Shown here one piece after another: positions 1 through 13,381 of a stretch of 64,000 bases of DNA. The DNA lies in assembly GCA_023375785.1 (NCBI GenBank), contig SZWC01001161.1:89656-153655 (forward strand), written 5' to 3'. Each line of letters opens with the position of its first letter. Position 1 is the stretch's first letter. The translations under genes and the position numbers were made by a program. The notes beneath the pieces are model-generated. The model saw only the letters and a program-made list of their open reading frames with translations, was not told where the DNA came from and did no database searches. The stretch comes from Penium margaritaceum (taxonomy: Eukaryota > Streptophyta > Zygnematophyceae > Desmidiales > Peniaceae).

Positions 1-350
1 GTATGCATATGTCACTGACCATGACCAAATAATTTCACTTCATGTGGTCAATGTTGACAACTCACAACACAAGTCACAGATAGTGAGAGAGGGTAACAAT
101 GGTTTTGGACAACTAGCTATCAACTAGAAAGCACAAAGACCTCCAATACGTAGTGACACGGCGTGGTAACCCTGTACAGTGACAAAGCAAAGTATACGCA
201 TGTCACTAACCACGACCAAAAGAATTTCACAGTGTGTGGTCAACGTTGAAAACTCATAACACGGGTCACAAATGGTCAGAGGGGGAAACAATCGGTTGGG
301 AACACTAGTTATCAACTAGCAAGTACAAAGTCCTTCAACAAGCAGTGGCA

Positions 351-351
351 N
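351..351. other. Single-N assembly join
   Basis: Satellite B (CAAGCAGTGGCA) is joined across one N to the monomer that hosts the SINE block (ACCTTCGATAAGTGG). Several monomers of the usual long unit (variant C and the two after it) are missing between them. Confidence 0.8.
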
Positions 352-682
352 ACCTTCGATAAGTGGTGGCACGGTGTGGCTACCATGCACAATGACCAAC
401 AAAAGTATGCCTGTGTCACTGGACATTTTAAAAAGAATTTCACTGTGTGTAGTCAACTTTCCTTGTTATGGCTGGTCAGTCGAAGGAATGGTTGACAAGT
501 TATTCAATCTCAAAGTTGCAAAATTTGCAATTCCGTCCGCATCAATTGTTTATGATTAAACTGACTTTGTTATTATTCATGATTTTTTAAACTACCCTCT
601 AATCGTACCCCCCTTGTTTATGTCCTCTACCCAAAGGAACTCCTATAACTTCATTTGGACATCATATAAACACCATGTGAGT

Positions 683-737
683 TGGCTTAGTGCTTATAGA
701 GGTAGATTCTGGAGCGGTAGGTCCTGGGTTTGAATCC
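683..737 (+). promoter_or_regulatory. Internal Pol III promoter (A and B boxes) of SINE copy 1
   Basis: TGGCTTAGTGCT (683-694) matches the A-box consensus TRGCNNAGTNGG at 10 of 12 positions. GGTTTGAATCC (727-737) matches the B-box GGTTCGANTCC at all but one. The 44-bp spacing is normal for tRNA-type promoters. The same pair is in the other copies that retain this region, for example 11416-11427 and 11460-11470 in copy 4. Activity cannot be judged from sequence. Confidence 0.6.
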
Positions 738-898
738 TCGTACGCGCAATATAGAATAGGCTCGCGACCTGGGGGGGGGGGGGCAGCCGTGTTGTGATAC
801 CTCTACTCTACCTTCGAGCCCAAGCCGTGGGGGGGTAGGGGGGTGTCATAATGCGGTCGCAAATCTGTCCTCCAGGTCGTCCACGGAACATCCCTCTA

Positions 899-913
899 GG
901 GGGGGTGGGAGGG
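899..913 (+). other. Predicted G-quadruplex motif in the SINE block
   Basis: GGGGGGGTGGGAGGG reads as four GGG runs separated by single-base loops, the pattern expected to give a very stable parallel quadruplex. The same motif recurs in other blocks, for example 5595-5609, 11629-11643 and 54590-54604; copy 5 has a variant. A second G-rich pair, GGGGGGGTAGGGGGG, lies about 65 bp upstream. Confidence 0.6.
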
Positions 914-2225
914 AGTATTCCAGTGAAGGCACCTACGCGCAACAAATAAACAAAAACCGACCTGGTGTCAAAGGGAGAAACCTTTTGCTATTTTTTGACT
1001 AGCGAGTGCAAACACCTTCAACAAGAAGTGGCACAGTGTGGCTGCCATGCACAATGACCAACCAGATTACGCATGTACCATGCACCATGACCAAATAATT
1101 TCACTATGTGTGCTCAACGTTGACAACCCATAATATGGGTCACGTATTGTCAGAGGGGGGAAACAATAGTTTAGGAATACTAGATACCAACTATCAAGTA
1201 CAACGAACTTCATTCAGTAGTAGCACGGTGTGGCTACCATGCACAATGACCGACCAGGGTAGGCATATGTACTGCCTTTGACCAAAGAAATCTGCTGTGT
1301 GTGGTCAACATTGACACTTCATAATACGAGTCACAAATGGTCAGAGGGAGAAACAATGGTTTGGGAACACCAGGTATCAACTAAAAAGCACAAGGACCTT
1401 CAATAAGTTGTGCCACGGTGTGGACAACATGAACGATGACCAACCAAAGTAGGCATATGTCACTGACCATGACCGAAGAAAGTCACCATGTGTGGTAAAC
1501 TTTGACAACTCATAACACGAGTCACGAATGATCAGAGTGGAAGATAATGGTTTCTGAATACTAGTTTTTTCCTAGCAAGTACAAATACCTTTAATATGTA
1601 GTGGCACAGTGTGGCCACAATGCACAGTGACCAACCAAAGTATGCATATGTCATTGACCATGACCAAAGAATTTCACTTCATGTGGTCAAAGTTGACAAC
1701 TCACAACACAAGTCACAGATAGTCAGAGAGGGTAACAATGGTTTGGGCAGACTAGCTATCAACTAGAAAGCACAAAGACCTTCAATACATAGTGACACGG
1801 CGAGGTAACCATGTACAGTGACAAACCAAAGTAGGCATATGTCACTAACCATGACCAAACGAATTTCACAGTGTGTGGTCAACGTTGAAAACTCATAACA
1901 CGGGTCACAAATGGTCAGAGGGAGAGACAATGGTTTGAGAACCCAATGTATCGACTAGAAAGGACAAAGAACTTCAATACGTAGTGGCACGGTGTGGCTA
2001 CTATTCACACCAAACAACCAAACTAGGCATATGTCACTGACCATGACCGAATAATTTCAATATGGGTGGTCAACGTTCACCAACCATAACACGAGTCACA
2101 AACGGTCAGAGGGGGAAACAATGGTATGGGAATATCAGTTCTCAACTAGCAAGTAAAACGACCTTCAATCAGTAGTAGCACGGTGTGGCTACCATGCACA
2201 ATGACCGACCAAAGTAGGCATATGT

Positions 2226-2226
2226 N
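2226..2226. other. Single-N assembly join
   Basis: Within monomer E. About 15 bases of the expected TACTGCCTTTGACCAA are missing around the N, then the monomer continues normally. Confidence 0.75.
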
Positions 2227-2512
2227 AGAAATCCGCTGTGTGTGGTCAACATTGACACTTCATAATACGAGTCACAAATGGTCAGAGGGAGAAACAATGG
2301 TTTGGGAACACCAGGTATCAACTAAAAAGCACAAGGACCTTCAATGAGTTGTGGCACGGTGTGGATACCATGCACGATGACCAACCAAAGTAGGCACATG
2401 TCACTGACCATGACCAAAGAAAGTCACCATGTGTGGTAAACTTTGACAACTCAAAACACGAGTCACAAATCGTTAGAGTCAAAAATAATGGTATCTGAAT
2501 ACTAGTTATCAA

Positions 2513-3467
2513 CTAGCAAGTACAAATACCTTTAATATGTGGTGGCACAGTGTGGCCACAATGCACAGTGACCAACCAAAGTATGCATATGTCAATAACC
2601 ATGACCAAACGAATTTCACTATGTGTGGTCAACGTTGAAAACTCATGACACGAGTCACGAATGCTCAGAGGGGAAAACAATGGGTTGGGAACACTAGTTA
2701 TCAACTAACATGTACAAAGACGTTCAACAAGCAGTGGCACGGTGTGGCTAGCGTGCATTGTGACCAACCAAAGGATGCATACGTCACAGACTATGACCGA
2801 AGAAGTCCACTATGTGTTGTCAGCATTGACAGCTCACAACACGAGTCACAAATGATCAGAGGGAGAGACAATGGTTTGGGAACCCAATGTATCGACTAGA
2901 AAGGACAAAGAACTTCAATACGTAGTGGCACAGTGTGGCTACTATTCACACCAAACAACCAAACTAGGCATATGTCACTGATCATGACCGAATAATTTCA
3001 ATATGGGTGGTCAACGTTTACCAACCATAACACGAGTCACAAACGGTCAGAGGGGGAAACAATGGTATGGGAATATCAGCTCTCAACTAGCAAGTAAAAC
3101 GTCCTTCAATCAGTAGTAGCACGGTGTGGCTACCATGCACAATGACCGGCCAAAGTAGGCATATGTTCTGCCTTTGACCACAGAAATCCGCTATGTGTGG
3201 TCAACATTGACACTTCAGAATACGAGTCACAAATGGTCAGAGGGAGAAACAATGGTTTGGGAACACCAGGTATCAACAAAACAGCACAAGAACCTTCAAT
3301 GAGTTGTTGCACGGTGTGGATACCATGCACGATGACCAACCAAAGTAGGCACATGTCACTGACCATGACCAAAGAAAGTCACCATGTGTGGTAAACTTTG
3401 ACAACTCAAAGCACGAGTCACAAATGGTACGAGTGGAAAATAATGGTTTCTGAATACTAGTTATCGA
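2513..3467 (+). repeat. Representative 5-monomer higher-order unit lacking monomer A, about 955 bp
   Basis: Here monomer F runs directly into B. The usual A word (CTTCATGTGGTCAATGTTG) is absent, and the junction carries the variant GTGTGGCCACAATGCACAG. Equivalent F-to-B junctions are at about 3468, 8017, 15440, 26075, 31195, 36725, 47157, 51544 and 58681. They share the GGCCACAATGC variant, so they probably descend from one deletion event that was later spread through the array. Confidence 0.85.
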
Positions 3468-5489
3468 CTAGCAAGTACAAATACCTTTAATATGTGGTGA
3501 CACAGTGTGGCCACAATGCACAGTGACCAACCAAAGTATGCATATGTCACTAACCATGACCAAACGAATTTCACAGTGTGTGGTCAACGTTGAAAACTCA
3601 TAACACGAGTCACAAATGGTCAGAGGGAAAACAATGGGTTGGGAACACTAGTTATCAACTAGCAAGTACAAAGACGTTCAACAAGCAGGGGCACGGTGTG
3701 GCTAGCGTGCATTGTGACCAACCAAAGGATGCATACGTCACTGACTATGACCGAAGAAGTCCACTATGTGTGGTCAACATTGACAACTCATAACACGAGT
3801 CACAAATGGTCAGAGGGAGAGACAATGGTTTGGGAACCCTATGTATTCACTAGAAGAGACAAAGAACTTCAATACGTAGTGGCACGGTGTGGCTACACTG
3901 CACACCAAACAACCAAACTAGGCATATGTCACTGACCATGACCAAATAATTTCAATATGGGTGGTCAACGTTCACCAACCATAACACGAGTCACAAACGG
4001 TTAGAGGGGGAAACAATGGTATGGGAATATCAGTTCTCAACTAGCAAGAAAAACGACCTTCAATCAGTAGTAGCACGGTGTGGCTACCATGCACAATGAC
4101 CGACCAAAGTAGGCATATGTTCTGCCTTTGACCAAGGAAATCCGCTGTGTGTGGTCAACATTGACACTTCATAATACGAGTCACAAATGGTCAGAGGGAG
4201 ACACAATGGTTTGGGAACAACAGGTATCAACTAAAAAGCACAAGGACCTTCAATGAGTTGTGGCATGGTGTGGATACCATGCACGATGACCAACCAAAGT
4301 AGGCACATGTCACTGACCATGACCAAGAATGTCACCATGTGTGGTAACCTTTGACAACTCATAACACGAGTCACAAATGGTCAGAGTGGAAAATAATGGT
4401 TTCAGAATACTAGTGTTTGACTAGCAAGTACAAATACCTTTAATATGTGGTGGCACTGTGTGGCTACAATGCACAGTGACCAACCAATGTATGCATATGT
4501 CACTGACCATGACCAAATAATTTCACTTCATGTGGTCAATGTTGACAACTCACAACACAAGTCACAGATAGTGAGAGAGGGTAACACTGGTTTTGGACGA
4601 CTAGCTTTCAACTAGAAAGCACAAAGACCTCCAATACGTAATGACACGGCGTGGTAACCCTGTACAGTGACAAAGCAAAGTATGCGCATGTCACTAACCA
4701 CGACCAAAAGAATTTCACAGTGTGTGGTCAACGTTGAAAACTCATAACACGGGTCACAAATGGTCAGAGGGGGAAACAATCGGTTGGGAACCCTAGTTAT
4801 CAACTAGCAAGTACAAAGTCCTTCAACAAGCAGTGGCATGGTGTGGCTAGCGTGCACAGTGACCAACCAAAGGATGCATACGTCACAGACTATGACCGAA
4901 GAAGTCCACTATGCGTGGTCAGCATTGACAACTCACAACACAAGTCACAGATAGTCAGAGGGGGGTAACAATTGTGTGGGAAGACTAGCTATCAACTAGA
5001 AAGCACAAAGACCTTCAATGCGTAGTGACATGGCGTGGTAACCACATACTGTGATAAAACAAACTAGGCATATGTCAGTGACCATGACCAAAGAATTTCA
5101 ATATGGGTGGTCAACGTTCACAACCCATAACACGAGTCCAAAATGGTCGGAGGGAGGAAAAATGGTTTCCAAACACTATGTATCTTCTAGCAAGTACAAA
5201 GATCTTTCGTATGTATTACCACGGTGTGGCTACCATGCACAATGACCTACCCAAGTAGGCATACATCACTGCTCATGACCAAAGAAGTTTAGTGTGTGTG
5301 GTCAGCGTTCACAACTCATAATACAAGGAAAAAATGGGCAGAGGGAGAAACAATGGTTTGGGAATACTTGGTATCGACTAGCAAGTACAAAGACCTTCGA
5401 TAAGTGGTGGCACGGTGTGGCTACCATGCACAATGACCAACAAAAGTATGCCTGTGTCACTGGACATTTTAAAAAGAATTTCACTGTGT

Positions 5490-5490
5490 N
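5490..5490. other. Single-N assembly join in SINE block copy 2
   Basis: The join goes from the satellite just before the block to the middle of the block, omitting about 330 bp. Confidence 0.8.
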
Positions 5491-5665
5491 GATACCTCTA
5501 CTCTACCTTCGAGCCCAAGCCGTGGGGGGGTAGGGGGGGTGTCATAATGCGGTCGCAAATCTGTCCTCCAGGTCGTCCACGGAACATCCCTCTAGGGGGG
5601 GTGGGAGGGAGTATTCCAGTGAAGGCACCTACGCGCAACAAATAAACAAAAACCGACCTGGTGTC
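5491..5665 (+). mobile_element. SINE-bearing block, copy 2 (right part only)
   Basis: This is the 3' part of the block, from GATACCTCTACTCTACC to the AACAAATAAACAAAAACC tail, entered directly after the single N at 5490. The left flank is satellite ending TTTCACTGTGT, the usual sequence just before the block. About 330 bp expected between them are missing. This looks like an assembly omission rather than a biological deletion. The G-quadruplex motif at 5595-5609 is present. Confidence 0.75.
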
Positions 5666-6389
5666 AAAGGGAGAAACCTTTTGCTATTTATTGACTAGCG
5701 AGTGCAAAGACCTTCAACAAGAAGTGGCACAGTGTGGCTACCATGCACAATGACCAACCAGATTAGGCATGTACCATGCACCATGACCAAATAATTTCAC
5801 TATGTGTGCTCAACGTTCACAACCCATAATATGGGCCACGAATTGTCAGAGGGGGGAAACAATAGTTTAGGAATACTAGAAACCAACTAGCAAGTACAAT
5901 GAACATCAGTCAGTAGTAGCACGGTGTGGCTACCATGCACAATGACCGACCAGGGTAGGCATATGTACTGCCTTTGACCAAAGTAATCTGCTGTGTGTGG
6001 TCAACATTGACATTTCATAATACGAGTCACAAATGGTCAGAGTGAGAAAAAATGGTTTGGGAACACCAGGTATCAACTAAAAAGCACAAGGACCTTCAAT
6101 GAGTTGTGGCACGGTGTGGATACCATGCACGATGACCAACCAAAGTAGGCACATGTCACTGACCATGACCAAAGAAAGTCACCATGTGTGGTAAACTTTG
6201 ACAACTCATAACACGAGTCACGAATGATCAGAGTGGAAGATAATGTTTTCTGAATACTAGTTTTCGCCTAGCAAGTACAAAGACCTTCGATAAGTGGTGG
6301 CACGGTGTGGCTACCATGCACAATGACCAACAAAAGTATGCCTGTGTCACTGGACATTTTAAAAAGAATTTCACTGTGTAGTCAACTTT

Positions 6390-6711
6390 CCCTGTTATAG
6401 CTGGTCAGTCAGAGGAACGGTTGACAAGTTATTCAATCTCAAAGTTGCAAAATTTGCAATTCCGTCCGTGTCAATTGTTTATGATTAAACTGACTTTGTT
6501 ATTATTCATGATTTTTAAAACTACCCTCTAATCGTACACCCCCTTTGTTTATGTCCTCTACCCATAGGAACTCCTATAACATCATTTGGACATCATATAA
6601 ACACCATGTGAGTTGGCTTAGTGCTTATAGAGTTAGATTCTGGAGCGGTAGGTCCTGGGTTTGAATCCTCGTACGCGCAATATAGAATAGGCTCGCGACC
6701 TGGGGGGGGGG
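6390..6711 (+). mobile_element. SINE-bearing block, copy 3 (left part only)
   Basis: This is the 5' part of the block: the unrecognised AT-rich segment, then the tRNA-like region with A and B boxes. It stops in the poly-G run at the single N at 6712. Sequence beyond the N is satellite monomer E, not the remainder of the block. The break in a homopolymer of at least ten Gs suggests that sequencing or assembly failed there. Confidence 0.75.
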
Positions 6712-6712
6712 N
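6712..6712. other. Single-N assembly join in SINE block copy 3
   Basis: The join goes from the poly-G run of the block into monomer E. The rest of the block and the following monomer are omitted. Confidence 0.8.
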
Positions 6713-9700
6713 GTGGCACGGTGTGGATACCATGCACGATGACCAACCAAAGTAGGCACATGTCACTGACCATGACCAAAGAAAGTCACCATGTGTGGTA
6801 AACTTTGACAACTCATAACACGAGTCACGAATGATCAGAGTGGAAGATAATGTTTTCTGAATACTAGTTTTCGCCTAGCAAGTACAAATACCTTTAATAT
6901 GTAGTGGCACAGTGTGGCTACAATGCACAGTGACCAACCAAAGTATGCATATGTTACTGACCATGACCAAAGAATCTCACTTCATGTGGTCAATGTTGAC
7001 AACTCACAACACAAGTCACAGATAGTCAGAGGGGGTAACAATGGTTTGGGCAGACTAGCTATAACCTACAAAGCACAAAGACCTTCAATACATAGTGACA
7101 CCGCGTGGTAACCATGTACAGTGACAAACTAAAGTAGGCATATGTCACTAACCATGACCAAACGAATTTCACAGTGTGTGGTCAACGTTGAAAACTCATA
7201 ACACGGGTCACAAATGGTCAGAGGGGGAAACAATCGGTTGGGAACACTAGTTATCAACTAGCAAAAACAAAGTCCTTCAACAAGCAGTGGCACGGTGTGG
7301 CTAGCGTAGTGACCAACCAAAGAATGCATACGTCACAGACTATGACCGAAGAAGTCCACTATGTGTAGTCAGCATTGACAGCTCACAACACGAGTCACAA
7401 ATGGTCAGAGGGAGAGACAATGGTTTGGGAACCCAATGTATCGACTAGAAAGGACAAAGAACTTCAATACGTAGTGGCACGGTGTGGCTACTATTCACAC
7501 CAAACAACCAAACTAGGCATATGTCACTGACCATGACCGAATAATTTCAATATGGGTGGTCAACGTTCACCAACCATAACACGAGTCACAAACGGTCAGA
7601 GGGGGAAACAATGGTATTGGAATATCAGTTCTCAACTAGCCATTAAAATGACCTTCAATCAGTAGTAGCACGGTGTGGCTACCATGCACAATGACCAACC
7701 AAAGTAGGCATATGTTCTGCCTTTGACCACATAATTCCGATGTGTGTGGTCAACATTGACACTTCATAATACGAGTCACAAATGGTCAGAGGGAGAAACA
7801 ATGGTTTGGGAACACCAGGAATCAACTAAAAAGCACAAGGACCTTCAACGAGTTGTGGCATGGTGTGGATACCATGCACGATGACCAACCAAAGTAGGCA
7901 CATGTCACTGACCATGACCAAAGAAAGTCACCATGTGTGGTAAACTTTGACAACTCAAAACACGAGTCACAAATGGTCAGAGCGGAAAATAATGGTTTCT
8001 GAATACTAGTTATCGACTAGCAAGTACAAATACCTCTAACATGTGGTGGCACAGTGTGGCCACAATGCACAATGACCAACCAAAGTATGCATACGTCACT
8101 AACCATGACCAAACGAATTTCATAGTGTGTGGTCAACGTTGAAAACTCATAACACGAGTCACAAATGGTTAGAGGGGAAAACAATGGGTTGGGAACACTA
8201 GTTATCAACTAGCAAGTACAAAGACCTTCAACAAGCAGTGGTACGGTGTGGCTAGCGTGCATTGTGACCAACCAAAGGATGCATACGTCACTGACAATGA
8301 GCGAAGAATCCACTATGTGTGGTCAACATTGACAAATCATAACACAAGTCACAAATGGTCAGAGGGAGAGACAATGGTTTGGGAACCCTATGTATCGACT
8401 AGAAAGAACAAAGAACTTCAATACGCAGTGGCACGGTATGGCTAATATGCACACCAAACAACTAATCTAGGCATATGTCACTGACCCTGACCAACTAATT
8501 TCAATATGGGTGGTCAAAGTTCACCAACCATAACACGAGTCACAAAACGTCAGAGGGGGAAACAATGGTATGGGAATACCAGTTCACAACTAGCAAGTAA
8601 AACAAATTTCAATCAGTAGTAGCACGGTGTGGCTACCATGCACAATGACCGACCAAAGTAGGCATATGTACTGCCTTTGACCAAAGAAATCCCCTCTGTG
8701 GTCAACATTGACATTCCATAATACGAGTCACAAATGGTCAGAGGGAGAAAAAATGGTTTCGGAACACCAGGTATCAACTAAAAAGCACAAGGACCTTCAA
8801 TGCGTTGTGGCACGGTGTGGATACCATGCATGATGACCAACCAAAGTAGGCACATGTCACTGACCATGACCAAAGAAAGTCACCATGTGTGGTAAACTTT
8901 GACAACTCAAAACACGAGTCACGAATGATCAGAGTGGAAGATAATGGTTTCTGAATACTAGTTTTCGCCTAACAAGTACAAACACCTTTAATATGTAGTG
9001 GCACAGTGTGGCTACAATGCACAGTGACCAACCTTAGTATGCATATGTCACTGACCATGACCAAAGAATTTCACTTCATGTGGTCAATGTTGACAACTCA
9101 CAACACAAGTCACAGATAGTCAGAGGGGGTAACAATGGTTTGTGCAGACTAGCTATCAACTAGAAAGCACAAAGACATTCAATACATAGTGACACGGCGT
9201 GGTAACCCTGTACAGTGACAAACCAAAGTAGGCATATGTAACTAACCATGACCAAACGAATTTCACAGTGTGTGGTCAACGTTGAAAACTCATAACACGG
9301 GTCACTAATGGTCAGAGGGGGAAACAATCGGTTGGGAACACTAGTTATCAACTAGAAAGTACAAAGTCCTTCAACAAGCAGTGGCACGGTGTGGCTAGCG
9401 TAGTGACCAACCAAAGGATGCATACGTCACAGACTATGACCGAAGAAGTCCACTATGTGTTGTCAGCATTGACAGCTCACAACACGAGTCACAAATGGTC
9501 AGAGGGAGAGACAATGGTTTGGGAACCCAATGTATCGACTAGAAAGGACAAATAACTTCAATACGTAGTGGCACGGTGTGGCTACCATTCACACCAAACA
9601 ACCAAACTAGGCATATGTCACTGACCATGACCGAATAATTTCACTATGGGTGGTCAACGTTCACCAACCATAACACGAGTCACAAACGGTCAGAGGGGGA

Positions 9701-10301
9701 AACAATGGTATGGGAATATCAGTTCTCAACTAGCAAGAAAAACGACCTTCAATCAGTAGTAGCACGGTGTGGCTACCATGCACAATGACCGACCAAAGTA
9801 GGCATATGTTCTGCCTTTGACCAAAGAAATCCGCTGTGTGTGGTCAACATTGACACTTCATAATACGAGTCACAAATGGTCAGAGGGAGACACAATGGTT
9901 TGGGAACACCAGGTATCAACTTAAAAGCACAAGGACCTTCAATGAATTGTGGCACGGTGTGGATACCATGCACGATGACCAACCAAAGTAGGCACATGTC
10001 ACTGACCATGACCAAAGAAAGTCACCATGTGTGGTAACCTTTGACAACTCATAACACGAGTCACAAATGGTCAGAGTGGAAAATAATGGTTTCTGAATAC
10101 TAGTGTTTGACTAGCAAGTACAAATACCTTTAATATGTAGTGGCACTGTGTGGCTACAATGCACAGTGACCAACCAACGTATGCATATGTCACTGACCAT
10201 GACCAAATAATTTCACTTCATGTTGTTAATGTTGACAGCTCACAACACAAGTCACAGATAGTGAGAGAGGGTAACAATGGTTTTGGATGACTAGCTATCA
10301 A

Positions 10302-12492
10302 CTAGAAAGCACAAAGACCTTCAATACGTAGTGACACGGCGTGGTAACCCTGTACAGTGACAAAGCAAAGTATGCGCATGTCACTAACCACGACCAAAAG
10401 AATTTCACAGTGTGTGGTCAACGTTGAAAACTCATAACACAGGTCACAAATGGTCAGAGGGGGAAACAATCGGTTGGGAATCCTAGTTATCAACTATCAA
10501 GTACAAAGTCCTTCAACAAGCAGTGGTACGGTGTGGCTAGCGTGCACAGTGACCAACCAAAGGATGCATACGTCACAGACTATGACCGAAGAAGTCCACT
10601 ATGCATGGTCAGCATTTACAACTCACAACACGAGTCACAGATAGTCAGAGGGGGGTAACAATTGTGTGGGAAGACTAGCTATCAACTAGGATGCACAAAG
10701 ACCTTCAATGCGTAGTGACATGGCATGGTAACCACATACTGTGATAAAACAAACTAGGCATATGTCAGTGACCATGACCAAAGAATTTCAATATGGGTGG
10801 TCAACGTTCACAACCTATAACACGAGTCCAAAATGGTCGGAGGGGGGGGGAAATGGTTTCCAAACACTATGTATCTTCTAGCAAGTACAAAGATCTTTTG
10901 TATGTATTACCACGGTGTGGCTACCTTGCACAATGACCTACCCAAGTAGGCATACATCACTGCTCATGACCAAAGAAGTTTAGTGTGTGTGGTCAGCGTT
11001 CACAACTCATAATACAAGTACAAAATGGGCAGAGGGAGAAACAATGGTTTGGGAATACTTGGTATCGACTAGCAAGTACAAAGACCTTCGATAAGTTGTG
11101 GCACGGTGTGGCTACCATGCACAATGACCAACAAAAGTATGCCTGTGTCACTGGACATTACAAAAAGAATTTCACTGTGTGTAGTCAACTTTCCTTGTTA
11201 TGGCTGGTCAGTCGGAGGAACGGTTGACAAGATATTCAATCTCAAAGTTGCAAAATTTGCAATTCCGTCCGCGTCAATTGTTTATGATTAAACTGACTTT
11301 GTTATTATTCATGATTTTAAAAACTACCCTCTAATCGTACCCCCCTTAGTTTATGTCCTCTACCCATAGGAACTCCTATAACATCATTTGGACATCATAT
11401 AAACACCATGTGAGTTGGCTTAGTGCTTATAGAGTTAGATTCTGGAGCGGTAGGTCCTGGGTTTGAATCCTCGTACGCGCAATATAGAATAGGCTGGCGA
11501 CCTGGGGGGGTGGCGGCCGTGTTGTGATACCTCTACTCTACCTTCAAGCCCAAGCCGTGGGGGGTAGGGGGGGTGTCATAATGCGGTCGCAAATCTGTCC
11601 TCCAGGTCGTCCACGGAACATCCCTCTAGGGGGGGTGGGAGGGAGTATTCCAGTGAAGTCACCTACGTGCAACAAATAAACAAAAACCGACCTGGTGTCA
11701 AAGGGAGAAACCTTTTGCTATTTATTGACTAGCGAGTGCAAAGACCTTCAACAAGAAGTGGCACAGTGTGGCTACCATGCACAATGACCAACCAAATGAG
11801 GCATGTACCATGCACCATGACCAAATAATTTCACAATGTGTGCTCAACGTTGACAACCCATAATATGGGTCACGAATTGTCAGAGGGGGGAAACAATAGT
11901 TTAGGAATACTAGATACCAACTAGCAAGTACAACAAACTTCAGTCAGTAGTAGCACGGTGTGGCTACCATGCACAATGACCGACCAGGGTACGCATATGT
12001 ACTGCCTTTGACCAAAGAAATCTGCAGTGTGTGGTCAACATTGACATTTCATAATACGAGTCACAAATGGTCAGAGGGAGAAACAATGGTTTGGGAACAC
12101 CAGGTATCAACTAAAAAGCACAAGGACCTTCAATTCGTTGTGCCACGGTGTGGATAACATGCACGATGACCAACCAAAGTAGGCACATGTCACTGACCAT
12201 GACCAAAGAAAGTCACCATGTGTGGTAAACTTTGACAACTCATAACACGAGTCACGAATGATCAGAATGGAAGATAATGGTTTCTGAATACTAGTTTTCG
12301 CCTAGCAAGTACAAATGCCTTTAATATGTAGTGGCACAGTGTGGCTACAATGCACAGTGACCAACCAAAGTATGCATATGTCACTGACCATGACCAAAGA
12401 ATTTCACTTCATGTGGTCAATGTTGACAACTCACAACACAAGTCACAGATAGTCAGAGAGGGTATCAATGGTTTGGGCAGACTAGCTATCAA
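10302..12492 (+). repeat. Representative long higher-order unit carrying the SINE block, about 2191 bp
   Basis: After B and a variant C, whose second half resembles A (GATAGTCAGAGG then GTAACAATTGTGTGGG), this unit contains monomers not found in the short unit. One has AAAATGGTCGGAGGG and TATGTATCTTCTAGC. One has CATACATCACTGCTCATG and AATACTTGGTATCGAC. One has TATGCCTGTGTCACTGGAC and is split by the block 11193-11699. One has TAGGCATGTACCATGCACC. It then returns to E, F and A. The next unit (12493-14678) repeats this order at about 2186 bp, so the long unit itself occurs in tandem. Nine monomers plus the block account for the length. Confidence 0.85.
11193..11699 (+). mobile_element. SINE-bearing block, copy 4 (complete)
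   Basis: Complete 507-bp copy at the same position in the host monomer as copy 1. A box at 11416-11427, B box at 11460-11470, tail ATAAACAAAAACC near 11687. The first poly-G run is short (7 Gs, then TGG). The G-quadruplex motif is at 11629-11643. Confidence 0.75.
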
Positions 12493-13381
12493 CTAGAAAG
12501 CACAAAGACCTTCAATACATAGTGACACGGCGAGGTAACCATGTACAGTGACAAACTAAAGTAGGCATATGTCACTAACCATGACCAAACGAATTTCACA
12601 GTGTGTGGTCAACGTTGAAAACTCATAACACGGGTCACAAATGGTCAGAGGGGGAAACAATCGGTTGGGAACACTAGTTATCAACTAGCAAGTACAAAGT
12701 CCTTCAACAAGCAGTGGCACGGTGTGGCTAGCGTGCACAGTGACCAACCAAAGGATGCATACGTCAAAGACTATGACCAAAGAAGTCCGCTATGCGTGGT
12801 CAGCATTGACAACTCACAACACGAGTCATAGATAGTCAGAGGGGGGTAACAATTGTGTGGGAAGACTAGCTATAAACTAGAAAGCACAAAGACCTTCAAT
12901 GCGTAGTGACATGGCGTGGTAACCACATACTGTGATAAAACAAACTAGGCATATGTCAGTGACCATGACCAAAGAATTTCAATATGGGTGGTCAACGTTC
13001 AAAACCCATAACACGAGTCCAAAATGGTCGGAGGGAGGAAAATGGTTTCCAAACACTATGTATCTTCTACAAAGTACAAAGATCTTTCGTATGTAATACC
13101 ATGGTGTGGCTACCGTGCACAATGACCTACCCAAGTAGGCATACAGCACTGCTCATGACCAAAGAAGTTTAGTGTGTGTGGTCAGCGTTCACAACTCATA
13201 ATACAAGTAAAAAATGGACAGAGGGAGAAACAATGGTTTGGGAATACTTGGTATCGACTAGCAAGTACAAAGACCTTCGATAAGTGGTGGCACGGTGTGG
13301 CTACCATGCACAATGACCAACAAAATTATGCCTGTGTCACTGGACATTTTAAAAAGAATTTCACTGTGTGTAGTCAACTTT

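Larger units (their letters stand above)
461..969 (+). mobile_element. SINE-bearing block, copy 1 (complete)
   Basis: This 509-bp non-satellite block sits inside one monomer, between GTGTAGTCAACTTT and AAAGGGAGAAACC, and replaces about 30 bp of it. The left 210 bp are AT-rich and unrecognised. From about 672 comes a tRNA-like region: A box TGGCTTAGTGCT at 683-694 and B box GGTTTGAATCC at 727-737. These fit the Pol III internal promoter consensus and spacing. A G/C-rich body follows, with 13 Gs at 771-783 and further G runs. The tail is AACAAATAAACAAAAACC. This order fits a tRNA-derived SINE of about 285 bp. No convincing target duplication was found. The SINE family is not identified. Confidence 0.7.

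Noticed and set aside
672-745. Possible functional tRNA gene in the SINE block
   Set aside because: A and B boxes are present, but I cannot fold an acceptor stem and cloverleaf from the flanks, and the sequence continues into a SINE body. It is better explained as the tRNA-derived head of a SINE.
4612-4803. A 63-codon minus-strand open frame starting MITSVPN or MITRVPN that recurs about forty times across the array
   Set aside because: It starts and stops at the same place in monomer B each time and recurs only because the satellite is homogenised. It has no codon-like pattern of change, no domain and no promoter context. The other 60-100 codon frames in the array are the same kind of by-product.
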